This document shows positions 50,413-60,367 of a DNA stretch of 64,000 nt, piece after piece. The stretch is from Bacillota bacterium (GTDB lineage: Bacteria > Bacillota > Clostridia > Christensenellales > Aristaeellaceae). The stretch is from NCBI GenBank assembly GCA_023392515.1, contig JAEVYX010000057.1:62001-126000 (forward strand), in the 5' to 3' direction. Below the pieces are notes generated by a model. The model saw nothing but the letters and a program-made list of their open reading frames with translations. It was not told the origin of the DNA and searched no databases. Numbering within the stretch: the stretch's first letter is position 1; the number at the start of each line of letters is the position of its first letter. A program made the position numbers and the translations under genes.

Positions 50413-51813
50413 ATGCCTAAAGTGCTGATTACCGATACCATCTTGCGGGATGCGCATCAGTCCCAGGCGGCTACCCGGATGAAAACCAGCGAAATGCTGC
50501 CGGTGTGCGATAAACTGGACAAGGTAGGATACTATTCCCTGGAGTGCTGGGGCGGCGCTACCTTTGATTCCTGCCTGCGCTTTTTGAATGAAGACCCCTG
50601 GGAGCGCCTTCGCTTGCTGCGCAAGGCTATGCCCAACACAAAGCTGCAAATGCTTTTGCGTGGCCAGAATGTATTGGCCTACAAGCACTATGCAGACGAT
50701 GTAGTGGATTATTTTGTAAAAAAGACACTTGAAAACGGTATTGACATCATCCGCTGCTTTGATGCGCTCAATGACCTGCGCAACATGGAAACAGCTGTAA
50801 AAGCAACAAAAAAGTATGGCGGGCTGGCAGAGGTGGCTATGAGCTACACGACTTCCCCCGTGCACACGGAAGATTACTTCGTGAAGCTGGCAGAAGAAAT
50901 TGAAGCGATGGGTGCGGATATTATCTGCATTAAGGACATGGCTAATCTGCTTTTGCCCTATAGCGCCTATTCCCTGATTCGCAGGCTGAAGGCCGCAACC
51001 AAGCTGCCCATCGTTCTGCACACCCACAATACCACCGGTACCGGAGATATGACGCTTTTAAAAGCGGTGGAAGCCGGTGTGGATATAGTGGATACAGCTT
51101 TGTCTCCCTTGGGCAATGGCACGGCACAGCCCGCTACCGAGGCGCTGGTGGCCACCTTGCAAGGCACCGAATATGACACGGGCATTGACCTGAAGCTGCT
51201 CAGTGAAATCGCCACACATTTCAGAGGTGTGGCCGAAAGGCTGACCAAGGATGGCTGGCGTGATCCGGAGCGGGTGCTCAGCGTTGATGTGAATACACTA
51301 CTTTACCAGGTGCCGGGCGGTATGCTCTCCAACTTGATCGGGCAATTGAAGCAGGCGAATGCCATGGATAAGTTCTATGATGTGCTTGCTGAAATCCCCA
51401 ATGTTCGCAAGGACTGCGGATATCCGCCTCTGGTCACCCCCACCAGTCAGATCGTGGGTACCCAGGCCGTAATGAATGTACTGGGTCAGGAGCGCTACAA
51501 GATGGTGACAAAAGAAACCAAGGGCTTGCTGCGCGGTGAGTACGGCCGTCTGCCCGCACCGGTAGACGAGGCTGTTCGCAAGAAGGTCATTGGCGATGAT
51601 ACCGTAATCACGCACCGTCCTGCGGACGACATTCCTCCCGAACTTGACAAATACCGGGAAGAAATCCGTGAATACTACGAGCAGGAAGAGGATGTATTGT
51701 CCTATGCACTGTTCCCGCAAGTAGCAGTGAAATTCTTCCAATTCCGTCAGGCGCAGAAGTATGGTATTGATCATACGATGCTCAATGCGCAGGATAAAAC
51801 CATGCCAGTGTGA
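50413..51813 (+). CDS. oadA: Oxaloacetate/pyruvate carboxyltransferase alpha subunit (OadA/5S-like, no biotin domain)
   Basis: A 466-residue carboxyltransferase of the OadA/5S type. The TIM-barrel shows TDTILRDAHQSQAATRM at the start, LRGQN and the metal/His segment HTHNTTGTG (about residue 198). Biotin-containing OadA proteins are about 590-600 residues; this one ends at DKTMPV without the attachment domain, so it must use the separate carrier at 48681. It would shuttle carboxyl groups between oxaloacetate/pyruvate and biotin. AAAGGAG precedes the ATG. Confidence 0.92.
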   Translation: MPKVLITDTILRDAHQSQAATRMKTSEMLPVCDKLDKVGYYSLECWGGATFDSCLRFLNEDPWERLRLLRKAMPNTKLQMLLRGQNVLAYKHYADDVVDYFVKKTLENGIDIIRCFDALNDLRNMETAVKATKKYGGLAEVAMSYTTSPVHTEDYFVKLAEEIEAMGADIICIKDMANLLLPYSAYSLIRRLKAATKLPIVLHTHNTTGTGDMTLLKAVEAGVDIVDTALSPLGNGTAQPATEALVATLQGTEYDTGIDLKLLSEIATHFRGVAERLTKDGWRDPERVLSVDVNTLLYQVPGGMLSNLIGQLKQANAMDKFYDVLAEIPNVRKDCGYPPLVTPTSQIVGTQAVMNVLGQERYKMVTKETKGLLRGEYGRLPAPVDEAVRKKVIGDDTVITHRPADDIPPELDKYREEIREYYEQEEDVLSYALFPQVAVKFFQFRQAQKYGIDHTMLNAQDKTMPV

Positions 51814-51841
51814 CAAAGTGCTGCTTTTGTAAAGGAAAAGC

Positions 51842-51870
51842 TTGTGTTTTTGCATGAAGCGTGGTATGAT
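51842..51870 (+). promoter_or_regulatory. Promoter of secG
   Basis: TTGTGT (51842-51847), 17-base spacer, TATGAT (51865-51870), 34 bases upstream of the ATG. Confidence 0.55.
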
Positions 51871-51904
51871 AAACAGGCTTTGATATCAAGGAGGGTTTAT
51901 ACAC

Positions 51905-52141
51905 ATGGGCGTGTTACAAGTGATCATCAACATCGTTCTTATTGTCTCCTCATTGGTCATGATCGTTACCGTGCTTTTGCAGAGCGGGCAGACGCAAGGA
52001 TTGGGTTCTATTGCGGGAGGAGCGGAAACGTTCTTTGGCAAAAACAAAGCCAAGTCTGTTGAAGGCAAGCTTGCCTTGCTTACCAAGATCTGCGCAGGCG
52101 TGTTTGTTGCCATGTCCATGCTGACGCTTATTCTCTCCTGA
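51905..52141 (+). CDS. secG: Preprotein translocase subunit SecG
   Basis: A 78-residue membrane protein with two helices (residues 4-22 and 56-76) around the family loop LLQSGQTQGLGSIAGGAETFF. It supports SecYE-dependent export. AAGGAGG precedes the ATG. It is usually followed by rnr and smpB, but here a terminator comes next. Confidence 0.93.
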   Translation: MGVLQVIINIVLIVSSLVMIVTVLLQSGQTQGLGSIAGGAETFFGKNKAKSVEGKLALLTKICAGVFVAMSMLTLILS

Positions 52142-52167
52142 CCTAACCACTTACATCACGTATAAAT

Positions 52168-52207
52168 ACAGGCCGGCAGTAAATTTCTGTCCGGCCTGTT
52201 TGTGTTT
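52168..52207 (+). terminator. Terminator of secG
   Basis: ACAGGCCGG pairs with CCGGCCTGT around a loop that can itself pair, followed by TTGTGTTT. Confidence 0.8.
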
Positions 52208-52252
52208 CCTAAATATTCTATATCCTTTGGAAACTCATATGCTGAGATTCCG

Positions 52253-52717
52253 TTACATATCCATATTGCGTTTGCCTTCCATCTTTTCAATCGCTATTTT
52301 GATGATTGCGACCGCATGCCAGTATTTATCAATCACTTCTTCAAGGCGGTATGCTCCCGCAGGAGCCAAAGCCATGCTAAAGTCAAAGAGGGCTTTACGC
52401 TTTTCTTCCGGATCGGATAGGACTTCTGCCCGCCCGGTTACCAATACGCTCTCGTAATGTGTAGTGAATTTTTCTTCAACAATTGTAGGATTTCTATAGA
52501 CAGAAAAGGATACCAAAGGCTGATGATTCAAGCAATCCAACTTTTTTCCTTTTATGGCGCAATGGAGATATAGCGCGTTCTTTTTGGCATCAAAGGAATA
52601 GTTGATGGGTACGCCGTAGGGAAGACCGTCCGGGGTTACCATGCTCAATGTACCCAAATTGCAGGAAGCGAGAATATCCAAGGCTTGGTCTTGTGGGATC
52701 ATGCGTTCTGGCTTCAT
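52253..52717 (-). CDS. Pyridoxamine 5'-phosphate oxidase-related flavin-binding protein
   Basis: A 154-residue split-barrel protein of the PNPOx-like/NimA group. MIPQDQALDILASCNLGTLS, then YGVPINYSFD and FSVYRNP fit the FMN-binding pattern. Some relatives reduce nitroimidazoles (NimA type), others are of unknown role; the sequence does not decide. It is a lone minus-strand gene between secG and rpoC, preceded by AGGAGG. Confidence 0.85.
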   Translation of the reverse strand: MKPERMIPQDQALDILASCNLGTLSMVTPDGLPYGVPINYSFDAKKNALYLHCAIKGKKLDCLNHQPLVSFSVYRNPTIVEEKFTTHYESVLVTGRAEVLSDPEEKRKALFDFSMALAPAGAYRLEEVIDKYWHAVAIIKIAIEKMEGKRNMDM

Positions 52718-52740
52718 AAAAAAGGCTCCTCCTTTTGGAT

Positions 52741-52776
52741 ATAAAATAGGGGAGGCTTCTACGAAACCTCCCCGTG
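52741..52776 (-). terminator. Terminator of rpoC
   Basis: On the minus strand AGGGGAGG pairs with CCTCCCC around a 10-base loop, followed by TATTTTAT, just past the rpoC stop at 52788. Confidence 0.8.
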
Positions 52777-52787
52777 TGGAAACAAAA

Positions 52788-55700
52788 TCAGTATGCTTCG
52801 CGGATATCGATGTTCTTGTAGCGCTTCATACCGGTACCGGCAGGGATTAGCTTGCCGATGATTACGTTTTCCTTGAGGCCTACCAGCGGGTCCACCTTGC
52901 CTTTGATGGCAGCTTCGGTGAGTACACGGGTGGTCTCCTGGAAGGAAGCAGCGGAGAGGAAGCTTTCAGTGGCCAGAGAAGCCTTTGTGATGCCCAGCAG
53001 AATGCGCTTGGCTACCGCAGGCCTTCCGCCTTCCGCAATGGTGCGTTGGTTGGCTTCCTCAAAGCGGAAGATATCAACCAGAGCGCCTGGCAGCAACGAT
53101 GTATCACTGCTGTCCTCAACACGGACTTTACGCAGCATCTGGCGAACGATGATCTCAATATGCTTATCGGCCACAGCAACGCCTTGGAGGCGGTAAACGC
53201 TGAGTACTTCCTTCAAAAGGTATTCCTGTACTGCCTTTACACCCAGGATGCGCAGCAGGTCGTGGGGATTAATGGAACCTTCAATCAACTCATCGCCTGC
53301 CTGAACCATTTGCCCGTCTACCACTTTTAAGCGGGAACCATATGTGATTTGGTAGCTCTTGGATTCATGGCCGTCTTCATCGTTGGTGACCACCAGTTCT
53401 CGCTTTTTCTTGCTTTCGGCAATGGATACCCGTCCGCTGATTTCACTGAGAATGGCGTCACGCTTGGGTTTCCTGGCCTCGAACAGTTCTTCTACCCGGG
53501 GAAGACCTTGTGTGATGTCCTCACCGGTGGCGATACCGCCTGTATGGAAGGTACGCATGGTTAACTGTGTGCCAGGTTCGCCGATAGCCTGTGCGGCAAT
53601 GATACCGACAGCTTCACCGATATCTACTGCACTGCCGGTAGCCAGGTTGGTGCCATAGCAGCGGGCGCAAACGCCCGTTTCATTGCGGCAGGTCAACACG
53701 CTGCGAACAATGGCTTTGGTGATACCGGCTTTTACGAGCATGGCAGCCTTGATATGGTCAATTGTCTCGTTGAGGCGCACCAGCACTTCGCCGGTTGCAG
53801 GATCGAGTATGTCTTCCGCAGCCACCCGGCCGCGCAGACGGTCCTCCAGGTTTTCAATAGATTGGCGGCCGCTCATGATATCCTGTACTACGATACCACG
53901 AACCTTTTCGCCCCGGGTCTCAAAGCAATCCAGCTCCCGCACGATTACCTCTTGGCTCACGTCTACCAGACGACGGGTCAGATATCCGGAGTCAGCGGTA
54001 CGTAGTGCGGTATCAGCCAGAGATTTCCGGCTGCCGTGGCTGGAAAGGAAGAATTCTAGAACCGTAAGGCCTTCGCGGAAGTTTGCCCGGATCGGCAGCT
54101 CAATGGTTTTTCCGGAAGGGGAGGCCATCAGTCCGCGCATACCCGACAGCTGGCTGACCTGTGCCTTGGAACCACGGGCGCCGGAGTCGGTCATCATGCG
54201 GATGGGATTAAACTCATTCAAATTGTCCAGGATATGCTCGCGCAGATCAGCAGTGGTCTTGTTCCAGATATCCACGACCCGTGTATAGCGTTCATTCTCG
54301 GAGAGGAGACCGCGGCGGAACATATTATTGATCCGGCGCACTTCTTCATCAGCAATACGCAAACGCTCAGGTTTATCTTCAGGCACCGTAATATCGCTGA
54401 CGGAAACTGTGATAGCGCCGCGGGTTGAATAAGTGAAGCCCAGCTTCTTTATTGCATCCAGCACCTGAGCAGTTTTATGTACGCCATGAGTACGGTAGCA
54501 CTGGTCGACAATGCGGCCCAGTTCCTTTTTATTGACCAGATCATCCACTTCAAGGACAAACATATCATCCATGCATTCCCGCTTTTTGAGTCCGATATCC
54601 TGGGGAATGGCATCATTGAAAAGCAATCTGCCCAGGGTGCAATCAATCACCTTGCGCTGGGTTACCCCCTGGAAGGTACGGGTAATACGCACGCGGATAG
54701 GTGCCTGCAGGCTTAACTGCTGGGTTTGATAAGCCATCAAGGCTTCATCGGGAGAACAGAAGATGCGCCCATTCCCCAGCCCATCGGTCTTTTTCATGGT
54801 CAGGTAATAGCAGCCGATTACCATGTCCTGGGTGGGGGATATGACGGGCTTTCCATCCTGCGGCTTCAAAATGTTATTATGAGCCAGCATCAGGAATCTG
54901 GCTTCCGCCTGTGCTTCCATAGAAAGAGGCACATGCACGGCCATCTGATCGCCGTCAAAGTCGGCGTTATAAGCAGTACAAACCAGGGGATGCAGTTTCA
55001 GCGCCTTGCCTTCTACCAAGATTGGTTCGAAAGCCTGTATGCCAAGACGATGCAGCGTGGGGGCGCGGTTGAGGAGTACAGGATGCTCCTTGATAACGCC
55101 TTCCAGGATATCCCACACCTCGGGCTTGATCTTTTCCACCATGCGCTTTGCGCTTTTTACGTTTTGAGCAATTTTCAGGTTGACGAGCCGCTCCATAACG
55201 AAGGGCTTGAACAACTCCAAAGCCATCTCTTTGGGCAGGCCGCACTGATACAGTTTAAGCTCCGGGCCTACCACGATAACGCTGCGGCCTGAATAGTCTA
55301 CGCGCTTGCCCAATAGATTTTGACGGAAACGGCCCTGCTTGCCCCGGAGCAGATCGCTCAGAGATTTCAAAGGCCGGTTGCCGGGGCCGGTGACGGCGCG
55401 GCCGCGGCGGCCGTTGTCGATAAGCGCGTCTACAGCTTCCTGCAGCATGCGCTTTTCGTTGCGTACAATGATATCAGGTGCGCCCAGTTCCAACAGCCTT
55501 TTCAGGCGGTTGTTCCGGTTGATAACCCGGCGGTACAGATCGTTAAGGTCACTGGTGGCAAAACGGCCGCCATCCAATTGCACCATAGGCCGCAAATCCG
55601 GCGGAATGACAGGGACTACGTCCAGGATCATCCACTCGGGGCGGTTATGGCTGGTGCGGAAAGCTTCCACAACCTCCAGGCGTTTTACAGCCCGAGCACG

Positions 55701-56351
55701 TTTTTGGCCTTCGCCTTCCCGGTCGCGCTCTTTTTCAATCAGTTCGCTGATTTCGCTTTTCAGCTGCTGACTGATCTTGTCCAGATCAAGCTCGAGAAGC
55801 ATTTCCTTTACGGCTTCCGCGCCCATACCGGCTCTGAAAGAGCCACGGCCGCACTTGGCCTCGATTTCGCGGTAGCGGGCATCAGAAATCAACTCATGCT
55901 TTTTAAGCCCGGTTTGATTACTGTCACCAGGATCAAGCACAATAAAAGAAGCAAAATACAGAACTTTTTCAAGCGCGCGGGGCGAAATGTCCAATAACAT
56001 GCCCATGCGGCTGGGAATGCCTTTAAAATACCAAATGTGGCTGACAGGCGCGGCCAGCTGAATATGGCCCATGCGCTCACGGCGCACCTTTGCCCTTGTT
56101 ACTTGTACGCCGCATTTGTCGCAGATTTTATCTTTATCTTTGAACTTAATGCGCTTATATTTACCGCAATTGCACTCCCAGTCTTTTTGCGGGCCAAAGA
56201 TCCGTTCACAGAACAATCCGTCCCGTTCAGGCTTCAAGGTGCGGTAGTTGATGGTTTCGGGTTTGCTGACCTCGCCAAAAGACCAGGCGAGAATCTGTTC
56301 GGGAGATGCCATCCCGATTTGGATGGAATCCAGATTGGTCAGTTCAAACAA
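52788..56351 (-). CDS. rpoC: RNA polymerase beta' subunit
   Basis: A 1187-residue catalytic subunit. The active-site magnesium motif NADFDGDQM (about residue 450) is intact, and the N-terminal zinc site reads CNCGKY...CDKCG. The trigger-loop and bridge-helix regions (RGSKAQVSQLSGMRGLM) are present. TTG at 56351 with GGGAGTGG upstream is the start. It follows rpoB by 68 bases and ends at a terminator at 52741. Length is normal for Firmicutes. Confidence 0.97.
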   Translation of the reverse strand: MFELTNLDSIQIGMASPEQILAWSFGEVSKPETINYRTLKPERDGLFCERIFGPQKDWECNCGKYKRIKFKDKDKICDKCGVQVTRAKVRRERMGHIQLAAPVSHIWYFKGIPSRMGMLLDISPRALEKVLYFASFIVLDPGDSNQTGLKKHELISDARYREIEAKCGRGSFRAGMGAEAVKEMLLELDLDKISQQLKSEISELIEKERDREGEGQKRARAVKRLEVVEAFRTSHNRPEWMILDVVPVIPPDLRPMVQLDGGRFATSDLNDLYRRVINRNNRLKRLLELGAPDIIVRNEKRMLQEAVDALIDNGRRGRAVTGPGNRPLKSLSDLLRGKQGRFRQNLLGKRVDYSGRSVIVVGPELKLYQCGLPKEMALELFKPFVMERLVNLKIAQNVKSAKRMVEKIKPEVWDILEGVIKEHPVLLNRAPTLHRLGIQAFEPILVEGKALKLHPLVCTAYNADFDGDQMAVHVPLSMEAQAEARFLMLAHNNILKPQDGKPVISPTQDMVIGCYYLTMKKTDGLGNGRIFCSPDEALMAYQTQQLSLQAPIRVRITRTFQGVTQRKVIDCTLGRLLFNDAIPQDIGLKKRECMDDMFVLEVDDLVNKKELGRIVDQCYRTHGVHKTAQVLDAIKKLGFTYSTRGAITVSVSDITVPEDKPERLRIADEEVRRINNMFRRGLLSENERYTRVVDIWNKTTADLREHILDNLNEFNPIRMMTDSGARGSKAQVSQLSGMRGLMASPSGKTIELPIRANFREGLTVLEFFLSSHGSRKSLADTALRTADSGYLTRRLVDVSQEVIVRELDCFETRGEKVRGIVVQDIMSGRQSIENLEDRLRGRVAAEDILDPATGEVLVRLNETIDHIKAAMLVKAGITKAIVRSVLTCRNETGVCARCYGTNLATGSAVDIGEAVGIIAAQAIGEPGTQLTMRTFHTGGIATGEDITQGLPRVEELFEARKPKRDAILSEISGRVSIAESKKKRELVVTNDEDGHESKSYQITYGSRLKVVDGQMVQAGDELIEGSINPHDLLRILGVKAVQEYLLKEVLSVYRLQGVAVADKHIEIIVRQMLRKVRVEDSSDTSLLPGALVDIFRFEEANQRTIAEGGRPAVAKRILLGITKASLATESFLSAASFQETTRVLTEAAIKGKVDPLVGLKENVIIGKLIPAGTGMKRYKNIDIREAY

Positions 56352-56386
56352 AAGGGTCCACTCCCTTCAATCTATCCGGGGAAGCC

Positions 56387-56413
56387 TGCGGGAAGGAGAA
56401 ATCCCTTCCCGCA
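56387..56413 (-). other. Hairpin between rpoB and rpoC
   Basis: TGCGGGAAGG pairs perfectly with CCTTCCCGCA (10 bp) around a 7-base loop, with no T-run. It is likely an mRNA processing or stability structure, not a stop. Confidence 0.55.
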
Positions 56414-56419
56414 AGCGAC

Positions 56420-59400
56420 TTACAGATCATCATCGTCCAGGCTGATATCGCTTAAGGCATCTTCTACATTGAAGTCTTCCAGATCCTCGTCCTCCAAGGA
56501 GAAGTCGTCGTCGATGGCGTCGTCCTCCCCATCTTCGGGCAGGAGCGGTAGCCGTCCATCGTCTTCCTCCAGGTCGGCACGACTGGAAGGCAGATCCACA
56601 GGCTCCAGATCGTCGTCATCCAATTCGCGGATGATGATTTCCTGCTTGTCCTCGGACAGGACTTTGATGTCCAAGGCCAGAGACTGAAGCTCCTTGATCA
56701 GAACCTTAAAGCTTTCCGGCACGCCGGGAGCGGGGATATTGTTACCCTTGACAATGGCTTCGTAGGTTTTTACACGGCCCACCACGTCATCGGACTTAAC
56801 GGTGAGAATTTCTTGCAGGGTATTGGCCGCGCCATAGGCCTCCAGCGCCCAAACTTCCATTTCACCAAACCGTTGACCGCCAAACTGGGCTTTGCCGCCC
56901 AAGGGCTGCTGGGTAACAAGGGAATAGGGGCCGGTAGACCGGGCATGCATCTTGTCATCCACCAAATGGTGCAGCTTCAAGAAGTACATGTAGCCAACCG
57001 TGACGGGATTTTCAAAGGGCTCGCCGGTGCGGCCGTCGTAGAGCATGGTTTTGCCATCGGTGCTCTTGCCGGCCATTTTAAGGCATTCCTCGATGTCCTC
57101 CTCCGTAGCACCGTCAAATACGGGAGTGGCAATATGCCAGCCCAATGCTTTGGCAGCCATGCCCAGATGCACTTCCAGCACCTGACCCAAATTCATACGG
57201 GAAGGTACACCCAGCGGGTTCAAAACGATCTGAAGAGGCGTTCCATCGGGCATGAAGGGCATATCCTCTTCTCTGAGAATACGGGAGATAACACCCTTGT
57301 TGCCGTGGCGTCCGGCCATTTTGTCACCCACGCTGATCTTGCGCTTTTGAGCGATATAGACACGAACCATCTGGTTTACGCCGGGAGAAAGTTCGTCGTT
57401 GTTTTCCCTGGTGAAGGTTTTGACGTCCACGATGATGCCGCCTTCGCCGTGGGGTACGCGCAAGGAGGTATCCCGGACTTCCCGGGCCTTTTCACCGAAG
57501 ATGGCCCGCAACAGGCGTTCTTCGGCAGTCAGTTCCGTTTCGCCCTTCGGCGTTACTTTGCCTACCAGGATATCTCCGGAGCGGACTTCTGCGCCGATGC
57601 GGATAACGCCGAACTCGTCCAAGTCCTTTACCGCGTCATCGCCAACGCTGGGAATATCCCGCGTTATTTCTTCCGGTCCGAGCTTTGTTTCCCGGGCTTC
57701 GGACTCAAACTCTTCGATATGAATGGAGGTGTAAACATCCTCCTTCACCAGCTTTTCAGAAATCAGGACGGCATCTTCATAATTGTAGCCTTCCCAGGTC
57801 ATAAAGCCGATGAGCACGTTGCGGCCAAGGCCGATTTCACCTTTTTCGGTGGAAGGGCCATCCGCCAGCAGCTGGCCTTTTTCTACCAAATCGCCGTTTT
57901 TAACAACCGGACGCTGGTTGATGCAGGTGCCCTGGTTGGACCTGGCAAACTTGATGAGGTGATAACGGTGACGCTCGCCTTGTGTGCTTCTTACAACAAT
58001 CTCATCCGCGGATACCTTTTCTACCACGCCGTCTTCCTTGGAAAGCACAACCACGCCGGAGTCATGGGCAGCTTTGTATTCCATACCAGTTCCCACGATG
58101 GGCGCTTCCGGCACCAAGAGAGGTACGGCCTGACGCTGCATGTTGGAGCCCATCAGGGCGCGAGTCGCGTCGTCGTTTTCCAGGAAGGGAACCATGGCCG
58201 TTGCCACGGATACAACCTGCCGGGGGCTGACATCGATATAGTCTACCTGGCTTAACGGCACTTCAATGATTTCGGCTTTGTCGCGGACGGTGATCCTGTC
58301 CCTGACAAAGCTTCCGTCGGGCTGAAGCGGTTCGTTCGCCTGGGCAACTTTATAGAAGTCTTCCTCGTCGGCGGTCATATAGACAATTTCTTCGGAAACT
58401 TTATGTGTAGCCTTATCCACCTTGCGATACGGCGCTTCGATAAACCCGTATTCATTAATCCGGGCATATGTAGCCAAAGAACCGATCAAGCCGATGTTGG
58501 GACCTTCAGGCGTCTCAATGGGGCAGATACGGGCGTAATGGCTGTAATGCACGTCGCGGACTTCGAAGGAGGCACGGTCACGGTTGAGGCCTCCGGGGCC
58601 CAGGGCGGACAAACGCCGCTTGTGCGTCAATTCTGCCAAGGGATTGGGCTGGTCCATAAATTGGCTCAGCTGAGACGAACCGAAAAACTCCTTGATAGCA
58701 GCGCTGACAGGGCGGATGTTGATAAGTTCGCCGGGGCGCACATCATTGGCATCCTGGATAGCCATACGCTCCCGAACCACCCGCTCCAACCGGCTGAGGC
58801 CAATGCGAATCTGGTTTTGCAATAGCTCGCCCACAGACCGTAAACGCCGGTTGCCCAGGTGATCGATATCGTCGGTATTCCCAACGCCATAAGGCAGCCC
58901 CAATAAGTAACTGATTGAAGCCACAATGTCGTCGGTTAGAATATGCTTGGGAACCAAGCTGTGAATGTTTTCCCTAACGGCTTCCTTCAATTGATCCGGC
59001 TCAACGCTATCGATAATCTTCTTCAGCGTGGGCAAATGGACCATTTCAAGAATGCCGGCTTCCTTGGGCGGGAAGGGCAGATAATGGGATGCATCCACAA
59101 AGTTGTTGCCGATTACACGAAGGGTATGATTTTCAACCTGCACATCCACAGAACTAATCCCGCTGTTTTGAATGCGGCGGGCGACATCCATCTCGATTAC
59201 GTCGCCTTTTTTTACAAGCACTTCACCCGTTGAGGGATCAATGATGTCCTGGGCGGCGGGAAGATTTTGAATACGGATGGCAAGGGACAGCTTTTTGTTA
59301 AACTTGTAGCGGCCAACCCGCATGAGGTCGTACCGTTTGGGATCAAAGAACAGGGAATTGAGCAGGTTCCGGGCGCTCTCCTGGCTGGGCGGCTCACCCG

Positions 59401-60127
59401 GCTTCTGCCGTTTGTAGATTTCGATCAAGCCGTCTTCCTGGGATTTGGCATTGTCGCCCCGCTGCAATGTAGCATTGAGCCGCTCGTCATCACCCATCAA
59501 ATCCACGATTTCCGCGTCCGTGCCATAGCCCAGGGCTCGCAAAATGACCGTAATTGGAAGCTTGCGGGCCCGGTCAATACGAACCCACAAAACATCGTTG
59601 CTGTCGGTTTCATATTCCAGCCATGCACCCCGGTTGGGGATGATGGTGGCAGAGAAGAGGCCTTTACCGGCCTTGTCGATCGTACGGCCAAAGTAAACGC
59701 CGGGGGAGCGAACCAACTGGCTTACGATAACACGCTCCGCGCCGTTGATGATAAATGTGCCATGGTCGGTCATGAGGGGGAAGTCCCCCATGAACACATC
59801 GGATTCTTTTATTTCGCCGGTTTCCCGGTTTTTGAGTCGCACGAACACCTTTAAAGGTGCCGCATAGGTCATGTCGCGCTCTTTGCAGCGCTCCACAGAA
59901 TGTTTTGGGGTTTCGTCCAGGGAGTAGTCTACGAATTCAAGCACCAGATTCTCACTGTAATCGGTGATCGGTGAGACGTCGGCCAGCACCTCGCGCAGGT
60001 CTTCTTCCAAGAAACGTCGGTACGAATTTTTCTGGACTTCGATCAAATCGGGCATGTCCAGCACTTCGTCGATGCGCGAGAAGCTCATGCGCGTGCGAAG
60101 CTTCCCCATCTGAACCTCGTGCACCAT
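56420..60127 (-). CDS. rpoB: RNA polymerase beta subunit
   Basis: A 1235-residue subunit. The rifampicin pocket (FGSSQLSQFMDQPNPLAE and THKRRLSALGPGG) has the usual sensitive residues. The last 65 residues are an unusual acidic tail rich in Asp and Glu (with DDDDL at the very end). AAGGGG lies upstream of the ATG and a good promoter at 60280-60308. On the minus strand it leads rpoC; rplL is not in the window. Confidence 0.97.
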   Translation of the reverse strand: MVHEVQMGKLRTRMSFSRIDEVLDMPDLIEVQKNSYRRFLEEDLREVLADVSPITDYSENLVLEFVDYSLDETPKHSVERCKERDMTYAAPLKVFVRLKNRETGEIKESDVFMGDFPLMTDHGTFIINGAERVIVSQLVRSPGVYFGRTIDKAGKGLFSATIIPNRGAWLEYETDSNDVLWVRIDRARKLPITVILRALGYGTDAEIVDLMGDDERLNATLQRGDNAKSQEDGLIEIYKRQKPGEPPSQESARNLLNSLFFDPKRYDLMRVGRYKFNKKLSLAIRIQNLPAAQDIIDPSTGEVLVKKGDVIEMDVARRIQNSGISSVDVQVENHTLRVIGNNFVDASHYLPFPPKEAGILEMVHLPTLKKIIDSVEPDQLKEAVRENIHSLVPKHILTDDIVASISYLLGLPYGVGNTDDIDHLGNRRLRSVGELLQNQIRIGLSRLERVVRERMAIQDANDVRPGELINIRPVSAAIKEFFGSSQLSQFMDQPNPLAELTHKRRLSALGPGGLNRDRASFEVRDVHYSHYARICPIETPEGPNIGLIGSLATYARINEYGFIEAPYRKVDKATHKVSEEIVYMTADEEDFYKVAQANEPLQPDGSFVRDRITVRDKAEIIEVPLSQVDYIDVSPRQVVSVATAMVPFLENDDATRALMGSNMQRQAVPLLVPEAPIVGTGMEYKAAHDSGVVVLSKEDGVVEKVSADEIVVRSTQGERHRYHLIKFARSNQGTCINQRPVVKNGDLVEKGQLLADGPSTEKGEIGLGRNVLIGFMTWEGYNYEDAVLISEKLVKEDVYTSIHIEEFESEARETKLGPEEITRDIPSVGDDAVKDLDEFGVIRIGAEVRSGDILVGKVTPKGETELTAEERLLRAIFGEKAREVRDTSLRVPHGEGGIIVDVKTFTRENNDELSPGVNQMVRVYIAQKRKISVGDKMAGRHGNKGVISRILREEDMPFMPDGTPLQIVLNPLGVPSRMNLGQVLEVHLGMAAKALGWHIATPVFDGATEEDIEECLKMAGKSTDGKTMLYDGRTGEPFENPVTVGYMYFLKLHHLVDDKMHARSTGPYSLVTQQPLGGKAQFGGQRFGEMEVWALEAYGAANTLQEILTVKSDDVVGRVKTYEAIVKGNNIPAPGVPESFKVLIKELQSLALDIKVLSEDKQEIIIRELDDDDLEPVDLPSSRADLEEDDGRLPLLPEDGEDDAIDDDFSLEDEDLEDFNVEDALSDISLDDDDL

Positions 60128-60279
60128 AAAAAGCCATCACCCCTTATGTTGTGAAACCAGCATCTGTTTCCAGCAAAATATTTGCGTTTTCCCGTTGCAA
60201 TTTTTTTCGAAACCGTGTACAATACATTTCAACGGGAAAGTCATACTTTCGCACGGTAACAATACTGATGCAAGTTTAA

Positions 60280-60308
60280 AGTCTATCACGATTACCAACC
60301 CTTGTCAA
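60280..60308 (-). promoter_or_regulatory. Promoter of rpoB-rpoC
   Basis: On the minus strand TTGACA (60308-60303), 17-base spacer, TAGACT (60285-60280). On the plus strand the same region folds as CCCTTG-TC-AAGGG followed by a T-run (60321-60327), so it may also stop antisense transcripts. Confidence 0.6.
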
Positions 60309-60367
60309 GGGTGGTTGCGCTTTTTTTGCCTCCATTTTAAAATTTTTCTTAAAATTGATGCATAAAT

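Noticed and set aside
56813..58255. A 480-codon plus-strand open frame inside rpoB
   Set aside because: Antisense to a conserved essential gene with no recognisable motif; it is a codon-bias shadow.
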